From Brassica napus (Eukaryota > Streptophyta > Magnoliopsida > Brassicales > Brassicaceae), in contig NW_026014861.1 of NCBI RefSeq assembly GCF_020379485.1, forward strand, positions 372,001 to 436,000: 64,000 bases of DNA, given 5' to 3'. This document shows positions 1 through 10,800 of the stretch, piece after piece. Each line of letters begins with the position of its first letter. Within the stretch, counting starts at the first letter, position 1. The notes under the pieces are model-generated. The model was not told the origin of the DNA. It ran no database searches and was given only the letters and a program-made list of their open reading frames with translations. A program made the translations under genes and the position numbers.

Positions 1-2
1 AG

Positions 3-1367
3 AAGACAAGACTGGTGGCTAGAGGATACACTCAAACATATGGGGAAGACTACATTGATACCTTTGCTCCTGTTGCCAAGTTACATACAATAAGAATTGT
101 ATTGTCTCTTGCTGTGAATCTTGAGTGGGAGCTTTGGCAGATGGATGTGAAGAATGCATTTCTTCAAGGGGAACTAGAAGATGAAGTGTATATGTATCCA
201 CCACCAGGTCTTGAGCATCTTGTACAACCAGGGAATGTGTTGAGGCTCAAGAAAGCTATCTATGGGTTGAAGCAATCACCTAGAGCATGGTACAACAAGC
301 TGAGCACTACTTTAAATGGGCGTGGATTTAAGAAGTCAGAATTGGATCACACCCTTTTCACTCTCACTACACCTTCAGGTATCATCTGTCTACTTGTATA
401 TGTTGATGACATTATCATAACAGGTAGTGATAAGGCTGGTATAAAAGCCACAAAGGAGTTTTTGAAATCTGTGTTTGAAATCAAAGACTTAGGAGAGATG
501 AAATACTTCCTTGGAATTGAGTTGTGTAGATCTAAGGAAGGATTGTTCATTTCCCAAAGGAAGTATACACTTGATCTTTTGAAAGATGCAGGTATACAAG
601 GAGATAAGACAGCAAAGATGCCCCTTGAAGATGGATACAAGATTCCACGTGAGGGGGAGATTGAAGATAGCAAGGCCTTCCATGATCCAAAGCTATACAG
701 GAAGCTGGTAGGGAAGCTCATCTATCTCACTATCACAAGACCAGACATATGCTTTGCTGTGAATCAAGTGAGCCAGCATATGCAAGTCCCAAAGGAACAT
801 CACTGGCGCATGGTGGAGAGACTTCTCTTGTATCTGAACGGGACATCAAGCCTTGGAGTGTGGATGGGATGTAACAAGAGTACTGAAGTGGTGGGATATT
901 GTGACGCTGATTGGGCTGGAGATAGAGCAGACAGAAGATCAACCACCGGCTATTGTACATTCATTGGAGGCAACTTAGTGACTTGGAAGAGTAAGAAGCA
1001 GAAGGTGGTGTCCTGCTCAAGTGCTGAAGCTGAGTATAGAGCCATGCTGAAGCTTACCAATGAGTTGGTATGGATCAAAGGGATCTTGAAGCATTTGGAG
1101 ATAGAGCAAGCAACTCCAATGACCATGCATTGTGATAACCAAGCAGCTATACACATTGCAACTAACTCAGTCTTCCATGAGAGAACCAAGCACATTGAAG
1201 TTGATTGCCACAAAGTGAGGCAGATGATTGTCTTGGGAGTGATCTTGCCATGCTATACAAGGAGTGAGGATCAACTTGCGGATGTGTTCACCAAGGCTGC
1301 AAGACAAAAGACTATGGAGTCCATTCATACCAGATTGGGACTCATAGATCTTTCTCCAAGGAGCTGA
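3..1367 (+). CDS. RE-A Pol fragment: copia reverse transcriptase and RNase H (5' partial)
   Basis: C-terminal part of a Ty1/copia polyprotein, open from the window edge to the TGA at 1365-1367. The reading begins in the RT domain (KTRLVARG..., then MDVKNAFLQGE with the first catalytic Asp). The active-site YVDD box is at 399-410. RNase H follows with YCDADW (catalytic Asp at 903-905), SSAEAEYRAM and MHCDNQ, and the usual copia ending LIDL-x-PRS. RT copies element RNA into cDNA and RNase H removes the RNA strand, inside the virus-like particle. No stop or frameshift is seen in the visible part. The N-terminal Gag, protease and integrase are outside the window. Confidence 0.93.
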   Translation, partial: KTRLVARGYTQTYGEDYIDTFAPVAKLHTIRIVLSLAVNLEWELWQMDVKNAFLQGELEDEVYMYPPPGLEHLVQPGNVLRLKKAIYGLKQSPRAWYNKLSTTLNGRGFKKSELDHTLFTLTTPSGIICLLVYVDDIIITGSDKAGIKATKEFLKSVFEIKDLGEMKYFLGIELCRSKEGLFISQRKYTLDLLKDAGIQGDKTAKMPLEDGYKIPREGEIEDSKAFHDPKLYRKLVGKLIYLTITRPDICFAVNQVSQHMQVPKEHHWRMVERLLLYLNGTSSLGVWMGCNKSTEVVGYCDADWAGDRADRRSTTGYCTFIGGNLVTWKSKKQKVVSCSSAEAEYRAMLKLTNELVWIKGILKHLEIEQATPMTMHCDNQAAIHIATNSVFHERTKHIEVDCHKVRQMIVLGVILPCYTRSEDQLADVFTKAARQKTMESIHTRLGLIDLSPRS

Positions 1368-1509
1368 TCCCCTTTGTCATGAGGTCTTTACTCTTTTTCC
1401 CTCATCAAGGTTTTGTCCCAATGGGTTTTCTTTGGTGAGGTTTTTAATGAGGAAGATCTCATGGCTGTTCCAAGCTTAACTAAGTTACTAAGTTAAGCTT
1501 GAGGGGGAG

Positions 1510-2087
1510 TGTTGAAATGAGCTGATCAATATATGAGAGAAGATGTCCTAAGGAGTTGAAGAAGAGATGAGATGGTGTGAAGGAATGGAAAAGATGGGTT
1601 AGGGATCGACCAGGCCGTACAAGGCCGTACAGGCCGTACCATCCGTACCATGGTCGATCCATAACTCGCCCAAGTCATCTTTTACCCGAGTAAAAGGAGT
1701 TAACGGCCAAAGGGGATTTTACCATGAAGAGATGACCGTTTGGATGGCTAAGGGAGCTGGGTCTTATCCACACAGGCTGGAACAGGCTGTAAAGGCAAAA
1801 GGAACCTGGTCCAAGATGCCTTAAAACATGTGACAGCTCCCATTGGATCAAGTTTGAATTAAAGCAACCTTATCCTTGACCTCACATGCTTAGTCTCTCT
1901 GAAACCCTTGTATCTGATCTTATATATTGTAAACTCTGTCTTGATTAATAAGATAACTCGATTTGATGATAATCTCTCTCTAGTTCATCATGTTTCTCTT
2001 TTACATATCATAAATCATCCCATCTTCCCTTAATCTCACCATAATCTCTTTCTAAACTCTCAATACCTGTTCTCATCTCAAAAATCA
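1510..2087 (+). repeat. RE-A 3' LTR (578 bp)
   Basis: Starts TGTTGAAATG directly after the polypurine tract and ends near ...AAAAATCA, where RNase H coding sequence of RE-B begins. The U3 part has four CCGTAC motifs at 1615-1648. The last base is assigned by comparison with other LTRs here and may be off by a few bases. Confidence 0.85.
1615..1648 (+). promoter_or_regulatory. CCGTAC cluster in RE-A LTR U3
   Basis: Four CCGTAC hexamers at 1615, 1625, 1634 and 1643, spaced 9-10 bp. The GTAC core is the known recognition core of plant SBP-box (SPL) factors, so these could be transcription-factor sites; binding is an inference. Confidence 0.5.
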
Positions 2088-2395
2088 CAGAGCTTGTATG
2101 GATCAAAGGGATACTGAAGCACTTGGAGATTATTCAATCCACTCCAATGACCATGCATTGTGACAACCAGGCTGCTATACACATTGCCACCAACTCAGTC
2201 TTCCATGAGAGAACCAAGCACATTGAAGTAGATTGTCACAAGGTGAGGCAAATGATTCTTCTTGAAGTCATCTTACCATGTTACACGAGAAGTGAAGATC
2301 AGCTAGCAGATGTGTTCACAAAGGCAGCAAGACAGAAGACAATAGAGTCCATTCATAGCCGGCTAGGACTCATTGATCTCACGAGAAGGAGCTAA
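2088..2395 (+). pseudogene. RE-B RNase H fragment
   Basis: Short 3' remnant of a copia pol gene. It opens mid-domain at ELVWIKGI (gag codon at 2090), contains MHCDNQAAIHIA and HERTKHIEVDCHKVRQ of RNase H, and ends with LIDLTRRS and a TAA at 2393-2395. The frame is intact but the rest of the gene is missing because RE-A sits at its left edge. The missing 5' part should lie beyond the left end of the window if the nesting model is right. It cannot make a functional product as it stands. Confidence 0.88.
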
Positions 2396-2535
2396 GCCCC
2401 TTGGCTATGAGGTCTTTACTCTTTTTCCCTTACCAAAGTTTTGTCCCAATGGGTTTTCTTTGGTGAGGTTTTTAATGAGGAAGATCTCATGGCTATCCAA
2501 GCTTAGACTTTCACAAAGCTAAGCTTGAGGGGGAG

Positions 2536-3155
2536 TGTTGAGATGAGATCACTTTGAGATGAGATCATGAGATGAAGTGTTGAGTAATGTATGTGAGGAG
2601 AGGGTATGAAGTGGTGAAGCATTAGGAAGAAAGGGATTGAGGAGGCTTGGTCCGTACAATCCGTACAGGCCGTACATGAGGAGTGGCCGTACAAGTCTTG
2701 GGTAATACTCTTCACTATTCAGGATGGTTACTTGTGAAAAGGGTGATGGTAACTATGGAGAGTTACCAGCACTTGATCAGACCGTTGAGAGAAGGATAAG
2801 GCCGCGGCTTGACAGGCTGTATGCAGCTGGAAAGGGAAAAGCAACCTTATCCATTCATCCCACACATGTGGAGTCTCCCATTGGCTTAGTTTGAAACCGG
2901 CGCCTAGCTCTTCCTTGACTTCACATGCTTTGCTTACTTTACCTTTAGGAAAACCCTTGTATCTTCTCCTATATATTTGTAAACTCTTCATTAATGATAA
3001 TCAGACAGTTCTTGACACTAAAACAATCTCTTAGACTCAAAGGCTCTCAATCATGATCATACACTAAACTCTTAGCTAAACTCGTCCTAAATAACCTCTA
3101 GACTCTTTCTAATCTCTTTCTTTCCTTATATCAAACTCAGATTCTCTAAAACTTA
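2536..3155 (+). repeat. RE-B 3' LTR (~620 bp)
   Basis: Begins TGTTGAGATGAG after the PPT and ends around ...AAAACTTA, followed by RT codons of RE-C. A CCGTAC cluster lies at 2652-2692 (four copies). The terminal TA matches the TA ends of several other LTRs in this window. Confidence 0.82.
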
Positions 3156-4212
3156 TAAATGGGAGAGGATTCAGGAAGTCTGAACTGGATCATACACTCT
3201 TCACTTTGGTTACTCCATCAGGGATCATTGTGATACTGGTATATGTGGATGATTTGATTATCACAGGGAGTGATAAGACTGGGATTAAAGCCACTAAAGA
3301 GTTCCTCAAGTCTGTGTTTGATATCAAGGACTTGGGAGAGATGAAGTATTTCTTGGGGATTGAGATATGCAGATCCAAGGAGGGTTTGTTTATGTGTCAC
3401 AAAGGAAGTACACAATGGATATGTTGAAGGAGACTGATGTACTTGGAGGAAAGGTAGCCAAGACACCTCTTGAAGAGGGGTATAAGGTCTTACGTGAGGG
3501 GGAGGTTGAAGAGAACCAGTTGTTTGAGGATGCTAAGCTGTATAGGAAGATGGTTGGCAAGCTGATCTACTTGACTATTACCAGGCCAGATATATGCTTT
3601 GCTGTGAATCAAGTGAGTCAACATATGCAGGCGCCAAAGGTCCATCACTGGAAGATGGTTGATAGGATACTGAGGTATTTGAGTGGGACGGCTGGACAAG
3701 GAGTTTGGATGGGCTGTAATGGCAGTACAGAAGTGGTTGGGTATTGTGATGCTGATTGGGCAGGAGATAGAGTGGACAGAAGATCAACTACTGGGTATTG
3801 TACATTCATTGGAGGGAACTTGGTTACTTGGAAGAGTAAGAAGCAGAAGGTTATCTCTTGTTCAAGTGCTGAAGCTGAGTATAGAGCCATGTTGAAGTTG
3901 ACAAACGAGTTGGTGTGGATCAAGGGGATCTTGAAGCATCTAGAGATTGAGCAGAGTGCTCCTATGACTATGCATTGTGACAATCAAGCAGCTATCCACA
4001 TTGCCTCCAACTCAGTGTTTCATGAGAGAACAAAGCACATAGAGGTGGATTGTCATAAAGTGAGGCAGATGATTATCCTAGGAGTGATTCTGCCATGTTA
4101 TACAAGAAGTGAAGATCAGCTTGCAGATGTGTTTACCAAGGCAGCGAGATTGAAGACAATGGAGTCCATACTATCCAGGCTTGGACTCATTGATCTTACT
4201 CCCAGGAGCTGA
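3156..4212 (+). pseudogene. RE-C Pol fragment: RT and RNase H, frameshifted
   Basis: Begins inside RT at NGRGFRKSELDH, reads the YVDD box at 3242-3253 and the LGEMKYFLGIEICRSKEGLFM block, then loses frame. Compared with the paralogues, 2 extra bases lie within 3394-3400, and the frame from about 3400 onward carries SQRKYTMDML through RNase H (YCDADW, SSAEAEYRAM, MHCDNQ) to LIDLTPRS and the TGA at 4210-4212. It lacks everything upstream of the RE-B insertion. It is closest to the pol of RE-F and RE-I (same YVDDLIITGSDK and ETDVLGGK variants). Confidence 0.9.
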
Positions 4213-4354
4213 GCACCTTAACCATGGAGTCTCCACTCTTTTTCCCTCATCAAAGTTTTATCCCAATGGGTTTTCTTTGGTGAGGTTTTTAATGAGGGAG
4301 GTCTTCATGGTTTCCAAGCTTGATTTGTTTCACATGGTCAAGCTTGAGGGGGAG

Positions 4355-4883
4355 TGTTGAGATGAGGTAATAAAGAGAGGATACATTGATAGAGAAAGAG
4401 GATTGAGGCATACAGTAACTTTGGAGTTTTACCACAGTAACTTTAGTTTTACTGTGGTAACTCAGTTAAAGCTTGGAAAGTGATCTTGCTTCACTTTGGA
4501 GAGTTACCCACGACCAAGGAGCTCTTGGATAAGGAAGGAGCAGTATGGATAAGGTTTCCTCAAGCTAGAGAGGCTGGAGACAGGCTGTAAAGTAGACAGC
4601 ATCTAGTAAAAGATGCCAAAGGGATCAAGCATGTGAAGACTCCCATTGGATGCTTTTGGATGTCTCTCTTTGACTACACATGCTCTGAATCTCTTTCTTA
4701 TCTCTATGATTTCGAAATGTATTGTCTCTCTCTCATAAATATGTTGTAAACCTCATCTTTAATAATTAATGGAGTTTTGAGTCTCTCTCCTTATTCTCTC
4801 ACTAAAATCTCTTAATCTCTTTAATCTTTTCATCTGATTATCTCTGATTATTTGAATCATGCTCTAATACACAAAAGTGTATA
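4355..4883 (+). repeat. RE-C 3' LTR (529 bp)
   Basis: TGTTGAGATGAGG... to ...AAAGTGTATA. U3 lacks the CCGTAC cluster and instead has an inverted repeat TACCACAGTAA / TTACTGTGGTA at 4430-4459, shared with the RE-F, RE-I and RE-J LTRs. Confidence 0.87.
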
Positions 4884-7800
4884 ATTCATCCTGGTTTGTT
4901 TGGAACGACGAAGAAGCTGTGCTATTCCCAAACGGGGAAACTGGACTCACCTGATTTGAAAGTGGGATAACTTCTTCTTGCCAACTCCTATGAGATTTAT
5001 TCAACTTCCTGGTGATTCTCCACAACATTATGTATCGAAATCAGGCTTCTTACAAAGTGATTCATCCTGGTTTGATTGGAACGACGAAGAAGCTGTGCTA
5101 TTCCCAAACTGGGAAACTGGAATCACCTGATTTGAAAGTGGGATAACTTCTTCATGCCAACTCCTATGAGATTTATTCAAATTCCTGGTGATTCTCCACC
5201 ACTTTATGTATCCAAATAAAGCTTTTCACAAAGTGATTCATCCTGGTTTGATTGGAACGACGAAGAAGCTGTGTTATTCCCAAACTGGGAAACTGGAATC
5301 ACCTGATTTGAAAGTGGGATAACTTCTTCATGCCAACTCCTATGAGATTTATTCAACTTCCTGGTGATTCTCTACCACTTTATGTATCCAAATCAAGCTT
5401 CTTACAGAGTGATTCATCGTGGTTTGATTGGAACGACGAAGAAGCTGTGCTATTCCCAAACTGGAAACTAGAATCACCTGATTTGAAAGTGGGATAACTT
5501 CTTCATGCCAACTCCTATGAGATTTATTCAACTTCCTGGTGATTCTCCACCACTTTATGTATCCAAATAAAGCTTCTCACAAAGTGATCCATCCTGGTTT
5601 GTTTGGAACGACGAAGAAGCTGTGCTATTCCCAAACGGGGAAACTGGACTCACCTGATTTGAAAGTGGGATAATTTCTTCATCCCAACTCCTATGAGATT
5701 TATTCAACTTCCTGGTGATTCTCCACCACTTTATGTATCCAAATCAAGCTTCTCACAAAGTGATCATCCTGGTTTGATTGGAACGACGAAGAAGCTGTGC
5801 TATACCCAAACTGGGAAACTGGAATAACCCGATTTGAAAGTGGGATAACTTCTTGCCAACTCCTATGAGATTTATTCAACTTCCTGGTGATTCTCCACAA
5901 CATTATGTATCGAAATCAGGCTTCTTACAAAGTGATTCATCCTGGTTTGATTGGAACGACGAAGAAGCTGTGCTATTCCCAAACTGGGAAACTGGAATCA
6001 CCTGATTTGAAAGTGGGATAACTTCTTCATGCCAACTCCTATGATATTTATTCAAATTCCTGGTGATTCTCCACCACTTTATGTATCCAAATCAAGCTTC
6101 TTACAAAGTGATTCATCCTGGTTTGATTAGAACGACGAAGAAGTTGTGCTATTCCCAAACTGGGAAACTGGAATCACCTAATTTGAAAGTGGGATAACTT
6201 CTTCATCCCAACTCCTATGAGATTTATTAAACTTCCTGGTGATTCTCCACCACTTTATGTATCCAAATCAAGCTTTTCACAAAGTGATTCATCCTGGTTT
6301 GTTTGGAACGACGACGAAGCTGTGCTATTCCCAAACTGGGAAATTGGAATCACCTGATTTGAAAGTGGGATAACTTCTTCTTGCCAACTCCTATGAGATT
6401 TATTCAACTTCCTGGTGATTCTCCACAACATTATGTATCCAAATCTAGCTTCTCACAAAGTGATTCATCCTGGTTTGATTGGAACGACGAAGAAGCTGTG
6501 CTATTCCCAAACTGGGAAACTAGAATCACCTGATTTGAAAGTGGGATAACTTCTTCATGCCAACTCCTATGAGATTTATTCAACTTCCTGGTGATTCTCC
6601 ACCACTTTATGTATCCAAATCAAGCTTCTTACAAAGTGATTCATCCTGGTTTGTTTGGAACGACGAAGAAGCTGTGCTATTCCCAAACGGGGAAACTGGA
6701 ATCACCTGATTTGAAAGTGGGATAACTTCTTCATGCCAACTCCTATGAGATTTATTCAACTTCCTGGTGATTCTCCACCACATTATGTATCCAAATCAAG
6801 CTTCTCACAAAGTGATTCATCCTGGTTTGATTGGAACGACGAAGAAGCTGTGCTATTCCCAAACTGGGAAACTGGAATCACCTGATTTGAAAGTGGGATA
6901 ACTTCTTCATGCCAACTCCTATGAGATTTATTCAACTTCCTGGTGATTCTCCACCACTTTATGTATCCAAATCAAGCTTCTCACAAAGTGATTCATCCTG
7001 GTTTGATTGGAACGACGAAGAAGCTGTGCTATTCCCAAACTGGGAAACTGGAATCACCTGATTTGAAAGTGGGATAACTTCTTCTTGCCAACTCCTATGA
7101 GATTTATTCAACTTCCTGGTGATTCTCCACAAAATTATGTATCCAAATCAAGCTTCTTACAAAGTGATTCATCCTGGTTTGATTGGAACGACGAAGAAGC
7201 TGTGCTATTCCCAAACTGGGAAACTGGAATCACCTGATTTGAAAGTGGGATAACTTCTTCATGCCAACTCCTATGAGATTTATTCAACTTCCTGGTGATT
7301 CTCCACCACTTTATGTATCCAAATCAAGCTTTTCACAAAGTGATTCATCCTGGTTTGATTGGAACGACGAAGAAGCTGTGCTATTCCCAAACTGGGAAAC
7401 TGGAATCACCTGATTTGAAAGTGGGATAACTTCTTCATGCCAACTCCTATGAGATTTATTCAACTTCCTGGTGATTCTCCACCACTTTATGTATCCAAAT
7501 CAAGCTTCTTACAAAGTGATTCATCCTGGTTTGATTGGAACGACGAAGAAGCTGTGCTATTCCCAAACTGGGAAACTGGAATCACCTGATTTGAAAGTGG
7601 GATAACTTCTTCATGCCAACTCCTATGAGATTTATTCAACTTCCTGGTGATTCTCCACCACTTTATGTATCCAAATCAAGCTTTTCACAAAGTGATTCAT
7701 CCTGGTTTGATTGGAACGACGAAGAAGCTGTGCTATTCCCAAACTGGGAAACTGGAATCACCTGATTTGAAAGTGGGATAACTTCTTCTTGCCAACTCCT

Positions 7801-10800
7801 ATGAGATTTATTCAACTTCCTGGTGATTCTCCACACATTATGTATCCAAATCAAGCTTCTCACAAAGTGATTCATCCTGGTTTGATTGGAACGACGAAGA
7901 AGCTGTGCTATTCCCAAACTGGGAAACTGGAATCACCTGATTTGAAAGTGGGATAACTTCTTCATGCCAACTCCTATGAGATTTATTCAACTTCCTGGTG
8001 ATTCTCCACCACTTTATGTATCCAAATCAAGCTTCTTACAAAGTGATTCATCCTGGTTTGATTGGAACGACGAAGAAGCTGTGCTATTCCCAAACTGGGA
8101 AACTGGAATCACCTGATTTGAAAGTGGGATAACTTCTTCTTGCCAACTCCTATGAGATTTATTCAACTTCCTGGTGATTCTCCACAACTTTATGTATCCA
8201 AATCAAGCTTCTTACAAAGTGATTCATCCTGGTTTGATTGGAACGACGAAGAAGCTGTGCTATTCCCAAACTGGGAAACTGGAATCACCTGATTTGAAAG
8301 TGGGATAACTTCTTCATGCCAACTCCTATGAGATTTATTCAACTTCCTGGTGATTCTCCACCACTTTATGTATCCAAATCAAGCTTTTCACAAAGTGATT
8401 CATCCTGGTTTGTTTGGAACGACGAAGAAGCTGTGCTATTCCCAAACTGGGAAACTGGAATCACCTGATTTGAAAGTGGGATAACTTCTTCTTGCCAACT
8501 CCTATGAGATTTATTCAACTTCCTGGTGATTCTCCACAACATTATGTATCCAAATCAAGCTTCTCACAAAGTGATTCATCCTGGTTTGATTGGAACGACG
8601 AAGAAGCTGTGCTATTCCCAAACTGGGAAACTGGAATCACCTGATTTGAAAGTGGGATAACTTCTTCATGCCAACTCCTATGAGATTTATTCAACTTCCT
8701 GGTGATTCTCCACCACTTTATGTATCCAAATCAAGCTTCTTACAAAGTGATTCATCCTGGTTTGATTGGAACGACGAAGAAGCTGTGCTATTCCCAAACT
8801 GGGAAACTGGAATCACCTGATTTGAAAGTGGGATAACTTCTTCATCCCAACTCCTATGAGATTTATTCAACTTCCTGGTGATTCTCCACCACTTTATGTA
8901 TCCAAATCAAGCTTTTCACAAAGTGATTCATCCTGGTTTGATTGGAACGACGAAGAAGCTGTGCTATTCCCAAACTGGGAAACTGGAATCACCTGATTTG
9001 AAAGTGGGATAACTTCTTCTTGCCAACTCCTATGAGATTTATTCAACTTTCTGGTGATTCTCCACCACTTTATGTATCCAAATCAAGCTTCTTACAAAGT
9101 GATTCATCCTGGTTTGATTAGAACGACGAAGAAGCTGTGCTATTCCCAAACTGGGAAACTGGAATCACCTGATTTGAAAGTGGGATAACTTCTTCATCCC
9201 AACTCCTATGAGATTTATTCAACTTCCTGGTGATTCTCCACCACTTTATGTATCCAAATCAAGCTTTTCACAAAGTGATTCATCCTGGTTTGATTGGAAC
9301 GACGAAGAAGCTGTGCTATTCCCAAACTGGGAAACTGGAATCACCTGATTTGAAAGTGGGATAACTTCTTCTTGCCAACTCCTATGAGATTTATTCAACT
9401 TCCTGGTGATTCTCCACCACTTTATGTATCCAAATCAAGCTTCTTACAAAGTGATTCATCCTGGTTTGATTGGAACGACGAAGAAGCTGTGCTATTCCCA
9501 AACTGGGAAACTGGAATCACCTGATTTGAAAGTGGGATAACTTCTTCATCCCAACTCCTATGAGATTTATTCAACTTCCTGGTGATTCTCCACCACTTTA
9601 TGTATCCAAATCAAGCTTTTTCACAAAGTGATTCATCCTGGTTTGATTGGAACGACGAAGAAGCTGTGCTATTCCCAAACTGGGAAACTGGAATCACCTG
9701 ATTTGAAAGTGGGATAACTTCTTCATCCCAACTCCTATGAGATTTATTCAACTTCCTGGTGATTCTCCACCACTTTATGTATCCAAATCAAGCTTCTCAC
9801 AAAGTGATTCATCCTGGTTTGATTGGAACGACGAAGAAGCTGTGCTATTCCCAAACTGGGAAACTGGAATCACCTGATTTGAAAGTGGGATAACTTCTTC
9901 TTGCCAACTCCTATGAGATTTATTCAACTTCCTGGTGATTCTCCACAATTTATGTATCCAAATCAAGCTTCTCACAAAGTGATTCATCCTGGTTTGATTG
10001 GAACGACGAAGAAGCTGTGCTATTCCCAAACTGGGAAACTGGAATCACCTGATTTGAAAGTGGGATAACTTCTTCATGCCAACTCCTATGAGATTTATTC
10101 AACTTCCTGGTGATTCTCCACCACTTTATGTATCCAAATCAAGCTTCTTACAAAGTGATTCATCCTGGTTTGATTGGAACGACGAAGAAGCTGTGCTATT
10201 CCCAAACTGGGAAACTGGAATCACCTGATTTGAAAGTGGGATAACTTCTTCATCCCAACTCCTATGAGATTTATTCAACTTCCTGGTGATTCTCCACCAC
10301 TTTATGTATCCAAATCAAGCTTTTCACAAAGTGATTCATCCTGGTTTGATTGGAACGACGAAGAAGCTGTGCTATTCCCAAACTGGGAAACTGGAATCAC
10401 CTGATTTGAAAGTGGGATAACTTCTTCTTGCCAACTCCTATGAGATTTATTCAACTTCCTGGTGATTCTCCACCACTTTATGTATCCAAATCAAGCTTCT
10501 TACAAAGTGATTCATCCTGGTTTGATTGGAACGACGAAGAAGCTGTGCTATTCCCAAACTGGGAAACTGGAATCACCTGATTTGAAAGTGGGATAACTTC
10601 TTCATCCCAACTCCTATGAGATTTATTCAACTTCCTGGTGATTCTCCACCACTTTATGTATCCAAATCAAGCTTCTTACAAAGTGATTCATCCTGGTTTG
10701 ATTGGAACGACGAAGAAGCTGTGCTATTCCCAAACTGGGAAACTGGAATCACCTGATTTGAAAGTGGGATAACTTCTTCATCCCAACTCCTATGAGATTT

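Larger units (their letters stand above)
1..2087 (+). mobile_element. RE-A: 3' half of a Ty1/copia retrotransposon
   Basis: This plus-strand copia element is cut by the left window edge. It holds the RT-RNase H end of pol (3-1367), a conserved 3' leader block (1391-1452), the polypurine tract GAGGGGGAG (1501-1509) and the 3' LTR (1510-2087). Directly after the LTR the sequence turns into the RNase H region of another copia element (RE-B). RE-A therefore appears inserted into RE-B, whose 5' part must lie left of the window. The 5' LTR, PBS and TSD of RE-A cannot be seen. Confidence 0.9.
2088..3155 (+). mobile_element. RE-B: 3' fragment of a copia element, interrupted by RE-A
   Basis: RNase H fragment, 3' leader block (2417-2480), polypurine tract GAGGGGGAG (2527-2535) and 3' LTR (2536-3155). 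After the LTR the sequence changes abruptly to RT coding sequence of RE-C, so RE-B is itself inserted into RE-C. Confidence 0.85.
3156..4883 (+). mobile_element. RE-C: copia 3' fragment inserted in the centromeric satellite
   Basis: RT-RNase H fragment, 3' leader (4235-4298), PPT GAGGGGGAG (4346-4354) and a 529-bp LTR. The LTR ends ...GTGTATA and satellite begins at the next base (attca, 4884-4888). RE-C is therefore inserted in the satellite array; its left end and TSD partner lie outside the window. Same LTR family as RE-F and RE-I. Confidence 0.88.

Noticed and set aside
347..1213. Many minus-strand frames opposite pol genes throughout the window
   Set aside because: Shadows of the conserved pol reading frame; they appear at the same place in each paralogue and show no family resemblance of their own.
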